Positions 1-12,713 of a stretch of DNA of 64,000 bases are shown in pieces. The notes below the pieces were generated by a model, which saw only the letters and a program-made list of their open reading frames with translations, ran no database searches and was not told the origin of the DNA. A program made the position numbers and the translations under genes. Each line of letters begins with the position of its first letter. Positions within the stretch are counted from its first letter, which is position 1. Origin of the DNA: Panagrolaimus kolymaensis (lineage: Eukaryota; Nematoda; Chromadorea; Rhabditida; Panagrolaimidae); the NCBI GenBank assembly GCA_028622995.1, contig JAJQJQ010000019.1, positions 1,612,001-1,676,000 of the forward strand, written 5' to 3'.

Positions 1-1391
1 AAACTGTCCCCTATTATGGTCACACGAAAAGATTTGCAGACTTTATAAAAAAAACTGAATGTTTGTGTCGCCGATTAATAATATTGGTCACACAATCTCG
101 AGATAAAGAGAATTTACCTATAAAAAAATAATTAAATAACTAAAACTGCATAAACTCAAAAGTGCATGAATACTAGCATGATTTTGAACACTAAAAAATC
201 AATAAAATATTAAATAATAAGGTTATAAAACTGTCTTCTTTTTAATGCGTTGAAAAATTATTTAATTTTTCTTAAATTTCTTTAAACTGGAACAGGGCAA
301 ATTTTACTTCGAAGTAAAATTTACCTCGCATAATTACAGTAAAATTATTATTTATAAAGTTTATAAAAAAATTTTAAAACTCTTTTCCGGAATTTATTTT
401 AGTTAAAACTGTATCGGAAGAAAAAGTATTTTTACTTTAGAATGTTATTATTAATTTTAACTGTCAATCAGCAGGTAACTAATAAACATACTTTCAACAA
501 ACAAAAAAATAAACTGCATCAGTTTTCACAAAAATACATAAAGCAATTTTAACATTTAAAAAATTTAAAACCTTTTTGGTTGTTTTTGGCTTTGATACAG
601 GAGATATATAAAATTCATGGCTTTTTCTTCGTATCATTGTTTTTTTTTTTTGCAACCCCATATTTAAATTTCATTTCTTTTTCAGTTTCTTTTATAAACT
701 GCGGCGGACATTTTTAACGTTGAATTAGAGGATATTTATTTTTTTGGGGGCAAACAACTAACTTATGGTGGAAAATAAGCTTGAAATAAACTAGATAAAA
801 CTTTTACCATTTATAATTAAATGGTTTTAAAAAAATTATTAAGGATTGAGAATTATGAAAACTGTCGTAAGCTTTAATTGAAGATTTATTCTTTGTTATA
901 AAAAAAATAAATTAAAAAAAAGAATTGCATTATTAAAATGGTCTAATTTTAATTGATTTGTTTTCAAATATATATTTAAATGCTGAATTCCTTTGGATAA
1001 AATAAAACTGTGATGAGTTGCTTTTGAATTGAAACAAGCATTTAATTCTTTGCAAGCAAGATAAAAAAATTTATTTGAGGTAATAATAAAATATAAACTG
1101 CAACGTGATTTGTGAAAATGATTAACATCAGATCAGTATTCTTGAATTTAAAACTGTTTATTAACTTATTAAACAAAAATTTCACCATTTAATAAATGAT
1201 TAAATAATTTTTGATTAACTGTTTTCAGTTGTTTTTAGTCGGAGGTTTTAATTATATTATTACCAAAGTATGTATTTTTCTCGATTTTTAACTGAGCTTT
1301 TTTCCAAAAAACTGATTTTTATTTTTTAAACTTCTTTGAAATTATTCCATACGAATCAAGTAACTTTTTTTTATTTCATATTTCATTACTT

Positions 1392-3010
1392 CATTTTTTT
1401 TCCTTTTGCGTTCAATTTATTATTTTTTAGTTTCTGTTGTTGTCGTTGTTATTTTTATTTTCCCTGTGGTAGCGGCTCCAAACCAAACTGGTTTCTTTAA
1501 ATAATCAATGAAAAAAAAACTGTTAAGAGTTGGATTATTTGAGAAATGAATTAAAGACATTTAGCTCGATTTATTTTTTGAAATATTAAACAGTGATAAA
1601 TTTATGACAGAAATTTTCCGTTAAAATTATTTGTCACCATTTAGAAAAGAAAAATATGAGAGATTTTTAATTATTTTAAAATGGTTTTAGATTTGAGATT
1701 TTGTTTTCATTTAAAATAAAAATAAAACTCATGTCCAAAATTGTGACCATCGAACAATTGTTGGAATTTTAAGGAATTTTTTTTTGACAGTTATTGTCCA
1801 ATGAATAAAATAAATATTATATATTAAATAATTTATAAAACTGACAATGTAAAATAAGAGTGAAAATCTTTAAATTCTTCAAAAAAAAATTTTTAACTCA
1901 CGACTAAATTGAGGATGAAAGCTTTTATTCACTTCATTAACCATTGACAAAAATCGTTTGGAAAAGTGATAAAATTTTTTAAACTTTCATCAAACTTGAC
2001 GCGGTTAGAAATAGAATAAACTGGATATTCTGTTATTAGAATAGAAATACTAAATTATATTATTTTTAACTGAAGCAAGTTAATAAAGCGGATTGTTTCA
2101 ATAACAAAAAAGATAAATATAATCAAACTGGAATTTTTTTTAAAGAAAACTGTGAAATCTTATCATAATATTATTATACAAAAAATAAAACTGGATTGTT
2201 TTCATTCGCAAAGACTACATTTAAAATACTTTTTTCTTTTTCTTTTTTAACTGTGTAAACTTTATTATTTTCTTTAGAAAATTTTTAAATTAAGAAATTT
2301 TTATTTTTTGCTAAGGACAATCAAGTGATTAACACATTGGAAAATAAGATTTAGAAAAACTGCAAACAGTTGTAAAATTCTGTATTTAAATATTTTTAAA
2401 CAATTTTTCTTTCATATAATTTAAGTTTCACAACTTTGAAAATAGATGAGTGCTGCGAATCGATGATCAATTGTTTATCGACGAAAGAAAAAATTAAAAA
2501 CTGATTTCATTTTAAAAATGTTCAAATTTTATTGGATTTGTTTCAAATAAATTCTTGATTCATTTTGGTAATAAAAAAAACTGGCATATGTCGATATAGT
2601 AGGAGCAGCATCCATTGCAGATTTGGAAAGTTACGATGATTTAAAGTAGATAAAATTACAAACTGTGCGACATTTCGGCTTTTCTTAAAAATACTTTGTT
2701 TAATTTTATGAGTTTTTAATAATTTAAAATTTCATGTTTTTTTAACTGATAACGAATACATAAAAACCATTTTCATTTAATCGATGGATAATTAATTTTT
2801 TTCCTTCATTAAACTGTTATGATTTGTATTTAGGTTTTTAATTTAATTTTTTAAACTTTTTTTTAAAACTGCAATGAAATCATTCTACATATATTAATCA
2901 GAATTAACTTTTTTTTCTTTCTTCTTTTTGCATTCAATTTACTTTTGCTCTTGTTTTCGTTTTTATTATTATTTTCCCTGTGGCAGCAGCTCCAAACCAA
3001 ACCAAACCCA
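1392..3010. repeat. Diverged direct duplication (copies 1392-1492 and 2907-3010)
   Basis: Two copies of about 100 bp are recognisable by a T-rich stretch, the string TTTTCCCTGTGG, then a G/C-richer GCAGCTCCAAACCAAAC-like end (about 1466-1488 and 2974-3002). Weaker similarity extends upstream of each. The offset is about 1.5 kb. This suggests local tandem duplication followed by divergence. No coding potential is evident. Confidence 0.6.
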
Positions 3011-4260
3011 AAATGAGAAAGAAAAAAAAACAGAAGAACTGGAAAAAAAGAGAGACGAGAACTTCTTTTTTTTGTTGTTATTTTATTTTCACGTTTGTCT
3101 TTCTTTCTATTTTATCTTTTTTTTTTCTCGTTTGCTTTTTTTGTTGTTTCCCGTGCATGCATATACGGCGAAACCAAAAAAAAATAATATAAATTTTTGA
3201 CAAGATGGTGGTGGTGAGGAAGAAAGAAAAGATAGATAGACCGACAACGACGACGACTACACTCACTGCTACACTAGTGTACCACACAAAACTTTCACAA
3301 CCACAATAAATAAAAAAAACAAAGTTTAAAAAAATAAAAAAACAGAGAGAGGGTCTTTCTTTCCTCTGTGCATGGATGTGTTGAACTTTCAATGACTTAT
3401 TTTTTTATTTTTTATTTTTTTCACTGACAAAAAAGAATAGGGAAGAAGGCAGCCTCCGAATGAATGGCTTTTTCTTTCGTTAACAAAAAAAATTGGGGTG
3501 CCTGTGTTTGTTCGTCGGTAATCGCAACAACCCAGCAAGCAAGCGAAGAGCGGCGGCGAGCGATGTAAGAAAGAAAGAAATTTGTGTGTCAGTCACTGAG
3601 TACATAATATATTTATTTTTATTTTTTTTCCATAGTGGTCTAGTACAAAAAGAAGGCGGGGTTCCATCACTTTTATATTTTTTTAGTCTTAAAACGATAA
3701 ATCGTCATCAATGTGTATGGGTGTGTGTATGTATGTCTTTGTTTGTGGCGTTATCGACGTCGTCGTCGTCGTTCACATTATTTTCTACACACACGTTGAC
3801 TCAAAATAAAAATAAAAAAAGAGAAATTTTGCGGCGTCAGCAACATACATCGATGCGAGAATCTTGCAATTTTTTTTGTTCTTCTCATTTTTTTGTTTTA
3901 CGTTTTTTTCTGAAAAAATAAATAAATTTTTTGAATTTTCTTTAGTTTTCTTTTTTCTTCATCAAAGGCTAGTCCTCCATCAACGAGGATGAAGAAATGA
4001 GTGTCAGAGAAAATCCAAAAAAAAAAATGACTGACGATTGACTTTTACGTTTTCATTTTTTTTGTTGAGTTTTTGTGGTTCCCCATTTTTTTCTAAAAGT
4101 AAGCGTTCAATAGCGAGAAAAAAAGTGGACCACGTTTAACTTTTTTTATTGTTATTTAGTTGTTACTTACTTCTTTCTTTATTTGCCATCCCTATAAATA
4201 ATATGTTGCATTTTCGCTTAATTTTTTTGGAACTAAAAAGTGTTCATTTTTTTTATTGTT
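2900..4260. promoter_or_regulatory. Motif-free island, possible promoter / 5' UTR region
   Basis: About 1.35 kb almost lacks the AAACTG motif that is dense on both sides. It contains long T and A runs, CT-rich stretches, and a G/C-richer patch (about 3520-3565) followed by a consensus-like donor GTAAGA at 3565. A splice acceptor (TTTTTAG, ending 5741) lies just before the ATG of the downstream gene, so a 5' UTR exon here joined to 5742 is possible. The open frames in this stretch are low-complexity and I do not call them genes. Promoter assignment is inference. Confidence 0.35.
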
Positions 4261-5775
4261 TAACTGAGGATGTTTGTTGCCTTTTTTTAAATGTCTTTAA
4301 AGTCTGATTTTTTTGCTGTCCTTAAAAAAAATGCCAAAAAAATAAAGTTAATTTTTGAGAAGACATATTTTCTCCATTTTTTAAACTGTCTAGCAACTTC
4401 TGCAATTTTTATTTTAATGATTGATATCTAAATGAGGTATCATTCAACTAAGAATTTTTATATTTATTTTTACTGTTTAATTGTGCCAATAGCATCCCAT
4501 TCTATAAGATTTTTTTTAAAATGCGCAATAAATATAAATTCGGATTTGTATCTTTTTAAAAAGAAAGGGCGGGTTAGAAACCAAATTCTAAAGTATTTAA
4601 AACTGAACCATAAATTTCTTTCGAAGATATTGAGTAAAAAATAAATAGTTGATTCAAATATTAAACTGTGTTGCGATTTGATTTTTAAATATTAGAGAAA
4701 ATTTAAAACTTTTCATAATTTTGCAAATAATTATTTTTCCAAGGCGCGCGTTTTTAAAACTGTTAGATATTAGATTGAAGTGATCCATTACAAAATTTAT
4801 TCTTTTTTATATAAAAAGAAGAAAGGATCTTTTATATTTTTTAAATGAAAACTGGCTTCCTTAATAGATATGCGTAAAAAAGCAAAGTAAAATTTTGTTA
4901 CAATCATTCCAGAATTTAATTTATTTTTAAACTGGGAGAGGGTATTTGGGGAGGTTTAAAATTTAAATATTGTATTTTTATGATTATTAATTAGAAAACT
5001 GTAAATCAATTTGTTAATAGGCGCTTTTAATCACGCGCAAAAAATTAACTGTTCGCAGTAAGTTTTATTTTTTTCAGCCACAAAATCTAAAAAAAAATTT
5101 TTTAGCCCATTTATTTTAAAAATGCCCTTTTCTAAATCATCAAATAAAAAATAACTGCCAAGAGGATGGTTTGATGGCCAAACTTCTTTTGAAAGATAAA
5201 GCTATTTTTAATAGTTTTTATTTAATAAACTGACATTTTTTTTTTCACTGGAAAATAAATAAGTCTTGGAATATCAGCATTTTTGCTCTAAAAACTGCGA
5301 CTTGGAATATCATGGTAAACTAAAAATAAACACCATTGCTAAAATTAGTTAGGAAAAAAATAAAAAATTAAAACTGTGTAGTAGGTGATAATTCTTGAAT
5401 ATAAAAAAACTGAATTGGTGAGAAAAATAAAACAACATATTTTTTTTTTAAACAAAACATTTTTGCTTTGCAATTTATTTTAATTTTTTCTTCTTCAACG
5501 ATTGCTTGTTTTATTAAAAAATAGAAAACTGCGTTATCCGATGTTTAAATTATTTCCACAAATAATTAGCAAGTTTTTACGATAAATTTTTTTCTGCTAA
5601 TTGTGTCTCTGATTTATTTTGTTATTTTTAACTGTCTTGTAATTCTTCTCGTATCCGCGTTTTAATTTCGTGTATATTTTTTAAACTTATTTTTGAATAA
5701 AATTAACTGATTTTTAATTTTTTTAATTTTTTATTTTTAGGAACTACTTTTTATCCGTTTCCCATTCCCCAAAGT

Positions 5776-8700
5776 ATGGATCCATCATTATTTTATCAAT
5801 CAGCAGCGGAGAAAAAAACAATAAATTGGAAGGATCCTCAAGTTCGTCAATTATTAGACGACTTTATCGATGGGAAATTACCTTTACGAAATATCCCGGA
5901 ATTTGCAAATCACGTAAATAAAATTTGTAATACTGCCATTACACTTTCAACTATTCGTAATCGAGTTTATCAAGAGCAACGAGAAAGAAAATTATTGCTT
6001 AAAGGAATGCAAGTGGCTGCATCATTTCCATCTTCCACAACTCCGACGACCACCACCAATTCTCTAACGTCTTCGTTGTGTTCAAGTTTGGCTGGAACAC
6101 CGAAACCAATAGATTCCATTTTGGCTCCTCCACCGCCTGACCCGGAACCTGTTTCGCTAATGCAAGCAATTCAAGCGGTTCCAATACATATTTTACAAAA
6201 TGATGAAATTCTTCAAACTTTTGCATTTGTTACAACTTCAAATGATTCAAATCAAATGATTATGTTATCTTCACCGGATGGAATGCAAATAAATAATAAT
6301 AATTCTAATATTTCTAATAATTCTGATCCCACCACGACTATGACTCAAAATCAATATACTATCCTAACTTCTTCCTCACCAGCCCCAGAAATTTCTACGA
6401 CAAATTTAAATTCAAATTTAGAAAAGCCTCCAAAAATTCCAAAATTGCGTTTAACACGAAAACGAAAAAATTCTTATTCCCTTCAAGACCCAAAGAAACC
6501 TTCTGTAAAGCTCACAGATGAACCTTTAGATGATTGGCGTGCAGAACTCGAAGCATTTTATTCCCCTCCAAATCCCAAATTTTACACAGGCCCTGAAACT
6601 CCAGCCAATCATAAACTTCCCAATGAATTCCTTCAACATTTTAATTCAGAAACCTTTAAAGTTGATATGGATTCGCTAAAACAATTATCAATGTTTGTTC
6701 GAGAAAAATTGGATTATATTGAAAATGCAACAAAAGTATATTTTCCCGATAATTATTCTTTTAACACAACAAATTCCGATGCATTTAAAAGAAATTTGGA
6801 TGTAATTAAACAAGCAGGGGATTATTTTGAGCCTTTATTAGCATTTGAAAATGATCCCAAATTTTTTCCTGATTCTTTAACGGAAATTGGAACAGCGATA
6901 AGTATTTGTGCTCAAAATGGCACTGCTATGGTAAGTAGCATATTATTTTTATATTTTTTATAAACTGGACAGGAGCGCCTTGTAATGTAGTGAAGATAAA
7001 AAAATTTAAGAAAGAATGATAGGATTAAAAACTGCGTTGTCTGTCCACGGGCAATAAATATTTAAAAATACAATAAAAAATATTGATTAATATAAAACTG
7101 AAAACCTATTTGAAATGAATTCGTTAAATTAAGAAACTTTTTAAACAACAAAAAAAAACTGTGTAAGTTTGTAACACGTTTCAGCGATATTCGATATATC
7201 ATCGAGTCCTGGTTTGAAGGTTATTTTTGAAAAGGGAAACATAAAAAAATATTAAACCTTTTTTTTCTTCATCGTTAAAAGTATTTATTAAATTTCAAGT
7301 ATTAAAAATTAAACAACAACAAAAATTAAGTTATATAAAACTGAATTAGAAAATTAGCTATATTTAAAGAAAAAAAGAGTTTATTATTATAGGAAATTTA
7401 TAAACTGGGATAATTCATAAAAGACGGGAGAAGTTTCCCAATGCTTTTACTTTAAAAAAATTTAAAACTATTACATTTTTACTATGCTAATATTTTTTAA
7501 AATTAGACTGTTTGAAACAAAAATAAAATTTAAAAAAATTAGGTGAAAAAACTGAACGGAAAAACATTGACTAAACTTTGGAGAAAAATAGTGACAGTAA
7601 TAGGAAAATTATAAACTGAAAAATCTCGAATTAAACGGTACAGATTCAAAGGTTATTTCTTTAAAACATTTAAAAACTGTTCAGGTTGTTCTCGTTTAAA
7701 ACTCTTATAAAAAGGAACAAGGTCATAAACTTTTTTTTAAATATAATAAAACTGTTTATCCATTTTTTGCGTTGAAATGTTTTACTTTAATATTGTTTAG
7801 CTGTTTTCTTATTTTATTTTTTATCATTAAAAAGCTTCATTTAACTGATTTTTATATTTAAATAACAATAACTGGATTATAAACTGAATTCTAAAGCAAC
7901 AATATTTAAACAAAAAAGATTTCAAAAAGAAACGGAAAGAAAAACTGGATAGCATTTTAAACGGCTAAATTAGTTAAAGATCAATTTTTTTAATTTTCTT
8001 CTTTGAAAGGTTTTATTTCAAAGATGCTTAAGTTTTTTGTTTTTTTTTAATAATTATATTTAATTTAATTAAAAATAACTGAAAAGTTTGTATCAATTTT
8101 AATTATATCGGTAAACTGGGTCACATCAACGGCTAAGGTTAACAACTTAAATAAAGATTAAATTTATACTTTAAAATTAAGATAACAAAAAAACTGAATT
8201 GAAGTGTGTGTGGTTTTTTTAAATTTTTAACTGAGTTGTATTTTGGCAGTATTTCATTTTTACAGCAAAATCTTATATTTGTAAATCAAAAAAATTGATA
8301 TTTTCATGGCTTTAAAGAATAATTAAAAACTGTCAATTCTTTTGTAAGAGTTAATGAGGAAAAAATATTTATAAAAAATTAAAATTTAATAACTTAAAAA
8401 TTTACGCCATATATCTTTTCTAACATTTGCCAAAATTAAAAGAAAATAATAAAAACTGAGCAGTTTGTAAAATAGTTGGATAAAATTAAAAAGTTAAATT
8501 TAATAAATGTTTTGTAAAAAAATAATTATTTTTTATACAGTTTTTTGTTGAGTTATTTTTATAGATTTTAAAACTGTCTTTCATTTATTTATCTGAAATA
8601 AAAAAAAGTCGAATTTTTCGATGGTTACAAAAAATTTAAAACTGTTTATGGGTTTTTTTAATGGTAAAAGGGCGGAATTATTATTAAAATAAAATTTATA

Positions 8701-10212
8701 AAAAACTGAAATTTGTATTCATTTAATATATTTTTCTTTCAAAAAATAACAAAAAAAATTAAAACTGCATATTCTAGTTTTAGAAGCAAAATTTTCAAAG
8801 ATTTTTAAAACAAATAAATGCTTTATAAAAATTTTTTTTTAAACTGTCTTTTTGATATAACTTTTTATAAATCGATTTAAAAACTGTGCGTTGTTGTTAA
8901 AACTTTTCTCAAAACCAAAATAAAATTAAAAATTAAACTTTTTTTTTCAGATCGATCAATTTTCTAACCCATCCATGGATAAGGAAATTCTCCCCGGCTC
9001 ATCTCTAACTAAAAATGGAATGAATAATCTTTGCATTTTGATTAATGGAATTTTGCTGGAAGCTGAATCGCTAATAACAGAATATGATAAATTAAAATTA
9101 AATTTAAAAGTAAATAAAACTAAAATGATGATGTTAACCCTTCAATTCGCCAGATATTATAAATTATCTGGGGAAATTGCAAAGGCTGGAATGGAGAATT
9201 CTAAAAATAAAAAATTAACTGATCAATTGAATAAATTAAATATTTCCAAACTTGACGGATTTGTGGAGGTAAGTAAAATAATAATAAATAAATAAAAAAT
9301 TTTTTTTAACTGAATTCTAAGAAGAAAAAATGTACAAATTTTTTTGGGGTAATTTTAAAGAAATATTAAAAATTTTTAAAAACTGAGATCATTAAAGGTT
9401 TGGGATTTATGATAACAATTATTATTTTTTTTATCTTTTTTTTAACGCAAGCTTGCTGGCAATTTTTTCGAGTTATGTAAGTATAAAAACTGGTAAAGGA
9501 ATTCGAAATAGTTATAATTACAAAATGTGGAATGAAAATAAATTTTCGGTGGAAAAACTGTTTTACAAATTTCTTTTTTGTAGTTTTTTTAAACTTTTTT
9601 TAAACTTTTACTCTATATTATTAATTTAAAAAACTGAATTGAGTATTTTTATGTGGGATTTTTTTAATTAACATTATTAAAATGTAAAAAAATTTAATCA
9701 TTAAAAATGATGGGTCTAGTAAAATTCAGATCGCAAGAAAAAATAAATATATAAATGCGCTATTTGCTATGCGAAAATTTAAAGAAAAAACAATAATAAT
9801 AAACTGAAGGAGGTGCTGGCTGGCGTATAATAAGCTTAAGGTAATGGAGCTTGTAAAAAAGACTGGCTTTTATTAAACATATTGTAAGATGTCTTTTAAG
9901 GATATTACTTGGGTAAAAATAAAGAGAAATTAACTGAAATATTCATATTCTTTATATGTAGTCAAACTATTGTCCAAAAATAAGATCTTATTTTTTAAAT
10001 TTAAAACTGTCCATCATATTTTTGGTACTTAAATCATAACTTTAAAAACTGATACAACTAATAATTATCATTTGAATTTTTAGGAGGAAGAAGATATCCA
10101 AATCACTCAAGAAATGGATTCCAATGTAATAAATTTAGGCGATTCACCTATCAATAATGATCACAATTCTTCATGGAATATTTTTGATTCATTAATTAAC
10201 TCAAATATATAA
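5776..10212 (+). CDS. Unrecognised 533-aa protein, three exons
   Basis: Exons are 5776-6930, 8951-9268 and 10084-10212; both introns are phase 0 with GTAAGT donors and TTTTTCAG/TTTTTAG acceptors, and the spliced frame is open for 533 codons. I do not recognise the family. The N-terminus (residues about 18-75) is compact and helix-rich, with a WKDPQVRQLLDDF segment and a basic RERKLLLKGMQ end; this could be a small DNA-binding or docking domain, but that is a guess. Residues about 80-230 are Ser/Thr/Asn-rich and likely disordered, ending in a basic patch (KLRLTRKRK) that resembles a nuclear localisation signal. The C-terminal third is predicted helical by eye, and the last 40 residues are acidic. 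An acceptor lies 34 bases before the ATG, so the start exon is either trans-spliced or joined to an upstream 5' UTR exon. Introns are about 2.0 and 0.8 kb and full of AAACTG motifs. Confidence 0.85.
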
Positions 10213-12713
10213 AATTAAAATTAAAACTGTGATAAATAATTTTTAAGTCGATGGTTGTGGTAAATGGAAAATGATCTCATATAAATAAATAGATATTAAA
10301 TTTTTTTGTTATTATTATTATTTGTTTATGTTTCTAATAATAATTTTTAATGATATAAAACTGTACAAAATAAACTGAATAATAGCTGGAAAAAAATAAA
10401 CTTAGAGCTTTAATTATTAAACTTTAACTATTTAAAAATTATTTTTTTATTTGTGTAAACTGACGGTTATTTAAAATCCATCAAAATTAACTGTGGTAAA
10501 CCAAACCAAAGAATTTTGAGGGGCAAGTTGGTCAAGCATGATTCATAAACAAAAATTTCATCCACCCAATTAAAAAAATATTCACAAAAAATCGAATCAA
10601 TAATATCTGTTTTCAGCGATTCACGATGGAAAGAATTTTTTTTTAAACTGCCAAGGAATTTTTTTGATATTAGGTCAGCATAATTTTAAATGTTTTGCTT
10701 TCGAAATGAAAAATAATGCACCATAAAATAAACTGGGTTCATATGTTTCAACCTTATTTAAATATTTAAATAATTTAATATAAAAAAATTTTATTCTTGG
10801 CTTTTAATTTTTTTGAAACGCAATGTGGTTGGTGATTTTCAGAAACAAATACATTAAATTACTTAAACTTGTTTCCCAAAATAAAACTGACCCAAAAATC
10901 GTACCCAAGTTAAAACTGTCTTTATTAAGTTGGAGGGGAAGTTAAATTCACTCTAAAAATAATTTTTAATAAAAACTGGGACTGATAAAATTAGAACTGA
11001 ATCAAATAAAAGTTTCAAAAATAACTGCTTTGAACAGAATTATTATTTATTGAATTAAACAAAATAAATTTAAATTTTTCATAACTAAACTGATCATCAC
11101 TGTGTCTATCCTCTATGAAAAAAAAATTTAGAACATCGTTAAGTAATAATTCTTGATAAAAAACTGTTGGCATTCCATTTTTCAGGAAAATTATTTTTAA
11201 TTGTTTTAAATTATTTTTATTAATTATTTAGTGATAAAGAAATTGGTTGTGTTGTGTAAAACATAAACCCAAAATTCTAAATATTTACTATAAAATAAAT
11301 TTTTTTTTACTTTGAGTGAAAGGAAAAAATTTTTATCAATAAAAAAACTGTTGTGCAATTCAAATTATTTATATTACTCCACATTTTTTCAAATTTTACA
11401 TTTCGACATTTTGTCTTTAAAGAGTAGCAACAACCATTTATTAAATTTACATTTTGATAAAAAAAATTAAAACTGCAAGTGAGAAAGGTCATTGTATGCA
11501 TAATTTATTGTACAAAACTGAAAAATAAATAAAGACGAAAAAAAATTCATCCGTTTTTTTAAAAATAAAATGATCTTTTCTCATAAACACTAATTTTTCA
11601 TTTGAAATTTAATGTCTTCAAAGAAAATAATAAATAAAACTGATTAAAAATCCTTTTGCTGTCTCACACTACACGACGATGAGAAAGTTTGCCACCCAAT
11701 GAAGAAGTTATGGATTCCAATAAAAATTTATTCAACAAAATATTCATCTCTTTTCGTATTTTAAATTAAAAAAAACTGCTGAAGAGACTTTCACTGTTCA
11801 ATAACATACTTTTATTTAAGTACAAAAAAAATATTTTTCTTTAACTGTCTTTGTTATTGACACCACATTTTTTAGTTGATGATAATAACACAAAAAAACT
11901 GGATACCATGGTTTGCGGCTTGGATTATTTGATTATTGTATTTTTATAAAAAATTAATGCAACTTTTTTTATATTTTTTTCCCCACAAACAGACAACATT
12001 AAAAAAAGATTTATAAAATAAATAAAAAACTGAGAATAAGGTTTGAAAACGTATATAAATTGATTTCATAACAAAAGTAAGATTAATCACTCAAAAAAAA
12101 ATTCAAACAAGTTGGTTAAAATCATCCATGACAGTAATTTTCAAGGAAAAAAATCAGTGAAAATATTTATAATAATCTTTCCAAATAACTGAAGTCAATT
12201 GTTTGGTATAAAAATACCAAACTTTTGATCTTGCAAAAAAAATAAATTAATAAAAAAAACTTTCAATAAATAAATTAATCTTGCTTCCTCCAACAAAAAA
12301 AATACATTAAAAAAAAGAGTTTTACAATTTTCTTTTTGAATGAAAAACAATTGCCGCTTCAGCGATTTTTGAATGCTTGCTTGTTTGTTTCTTGTTCCCA
12401 TAGCGCCAAAAAAAACAAAAAGAAATGGAAGCAAACAAAAAACTTTGATTGAAACACTTTTCTTTGCTCGCTTTTTCAATTTCAATGTTACTCCATTTTT
12501 TTCTCCATCCAATATTTTGATTTTTCTGAATCGAATTTGATTGACTTTGTTATTTCCATTGTATTCCAATTTTATGTAAATATCAATTAATCAGAAGCTT
12601 TGTTGCTTCCTTATTCGTACATTTTCTCGCATTTTTTACTTTGCGTTCATTTTTTTTATCAACTTTTTTATCTAACATTTTTTCTTCATTTTTAGTTTCT
12701 ACCAACAACAAAA
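10213..12713. other. Intergenic: motif array, then motif-free upstream region
   Basis: From 10213 to about 12190 the AAACTG array continues on the + strand and nothing codes convincingly. From about 12192 to 12713 the motif is absent. This 520-bp stretch directly precedes the ATG at 12714, carries a TTTTTAG acceptor just upstream of it, and is the likely promoter/5' UTR of the next gene. Confidence 0.5.

Larger units (their letters stand above)
1..12191 (+). repeat. AAACTG motif array, plus-strand polarity (domain 1)
   Basis: The pentamer AACTG, nearly always as (A/T)-run-AAACTG, recurs through non-coding DNA on the + strand. A hand count of positions 1-2040 gives 20 on + and 4 on -. Examples start near 52, 283, 404, 511, 693, 857, 1002, 1094 and 1150. 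For the first 14 copies, the 12 bases before AACTG are about 9% G+C and the 12 bases after about 35% (hand tally). Spacing is irregular, roughly 20-300 bp. The array runs through the introns of the 5776-10212 gene but almost avoids its exons. The last clear copy is at 12187. The function is unknown; see findings. Confidence 0.85.

Noticed and set aside
2928..3921. Open frames in 2.9-3.9 kb on both strands
   Set aside because: Translations are Phe/Lys/Ser low-complexity, overlapping in several frames, without splice support. Treated as a motif-free, possibly regulatory island.
12195..12569. 124-codon minus-strand open frame
   Set aside because: Low-complexity Lys/Phe/Leu composition, no signal of selection, and located in the probable upstream region of the next gene.
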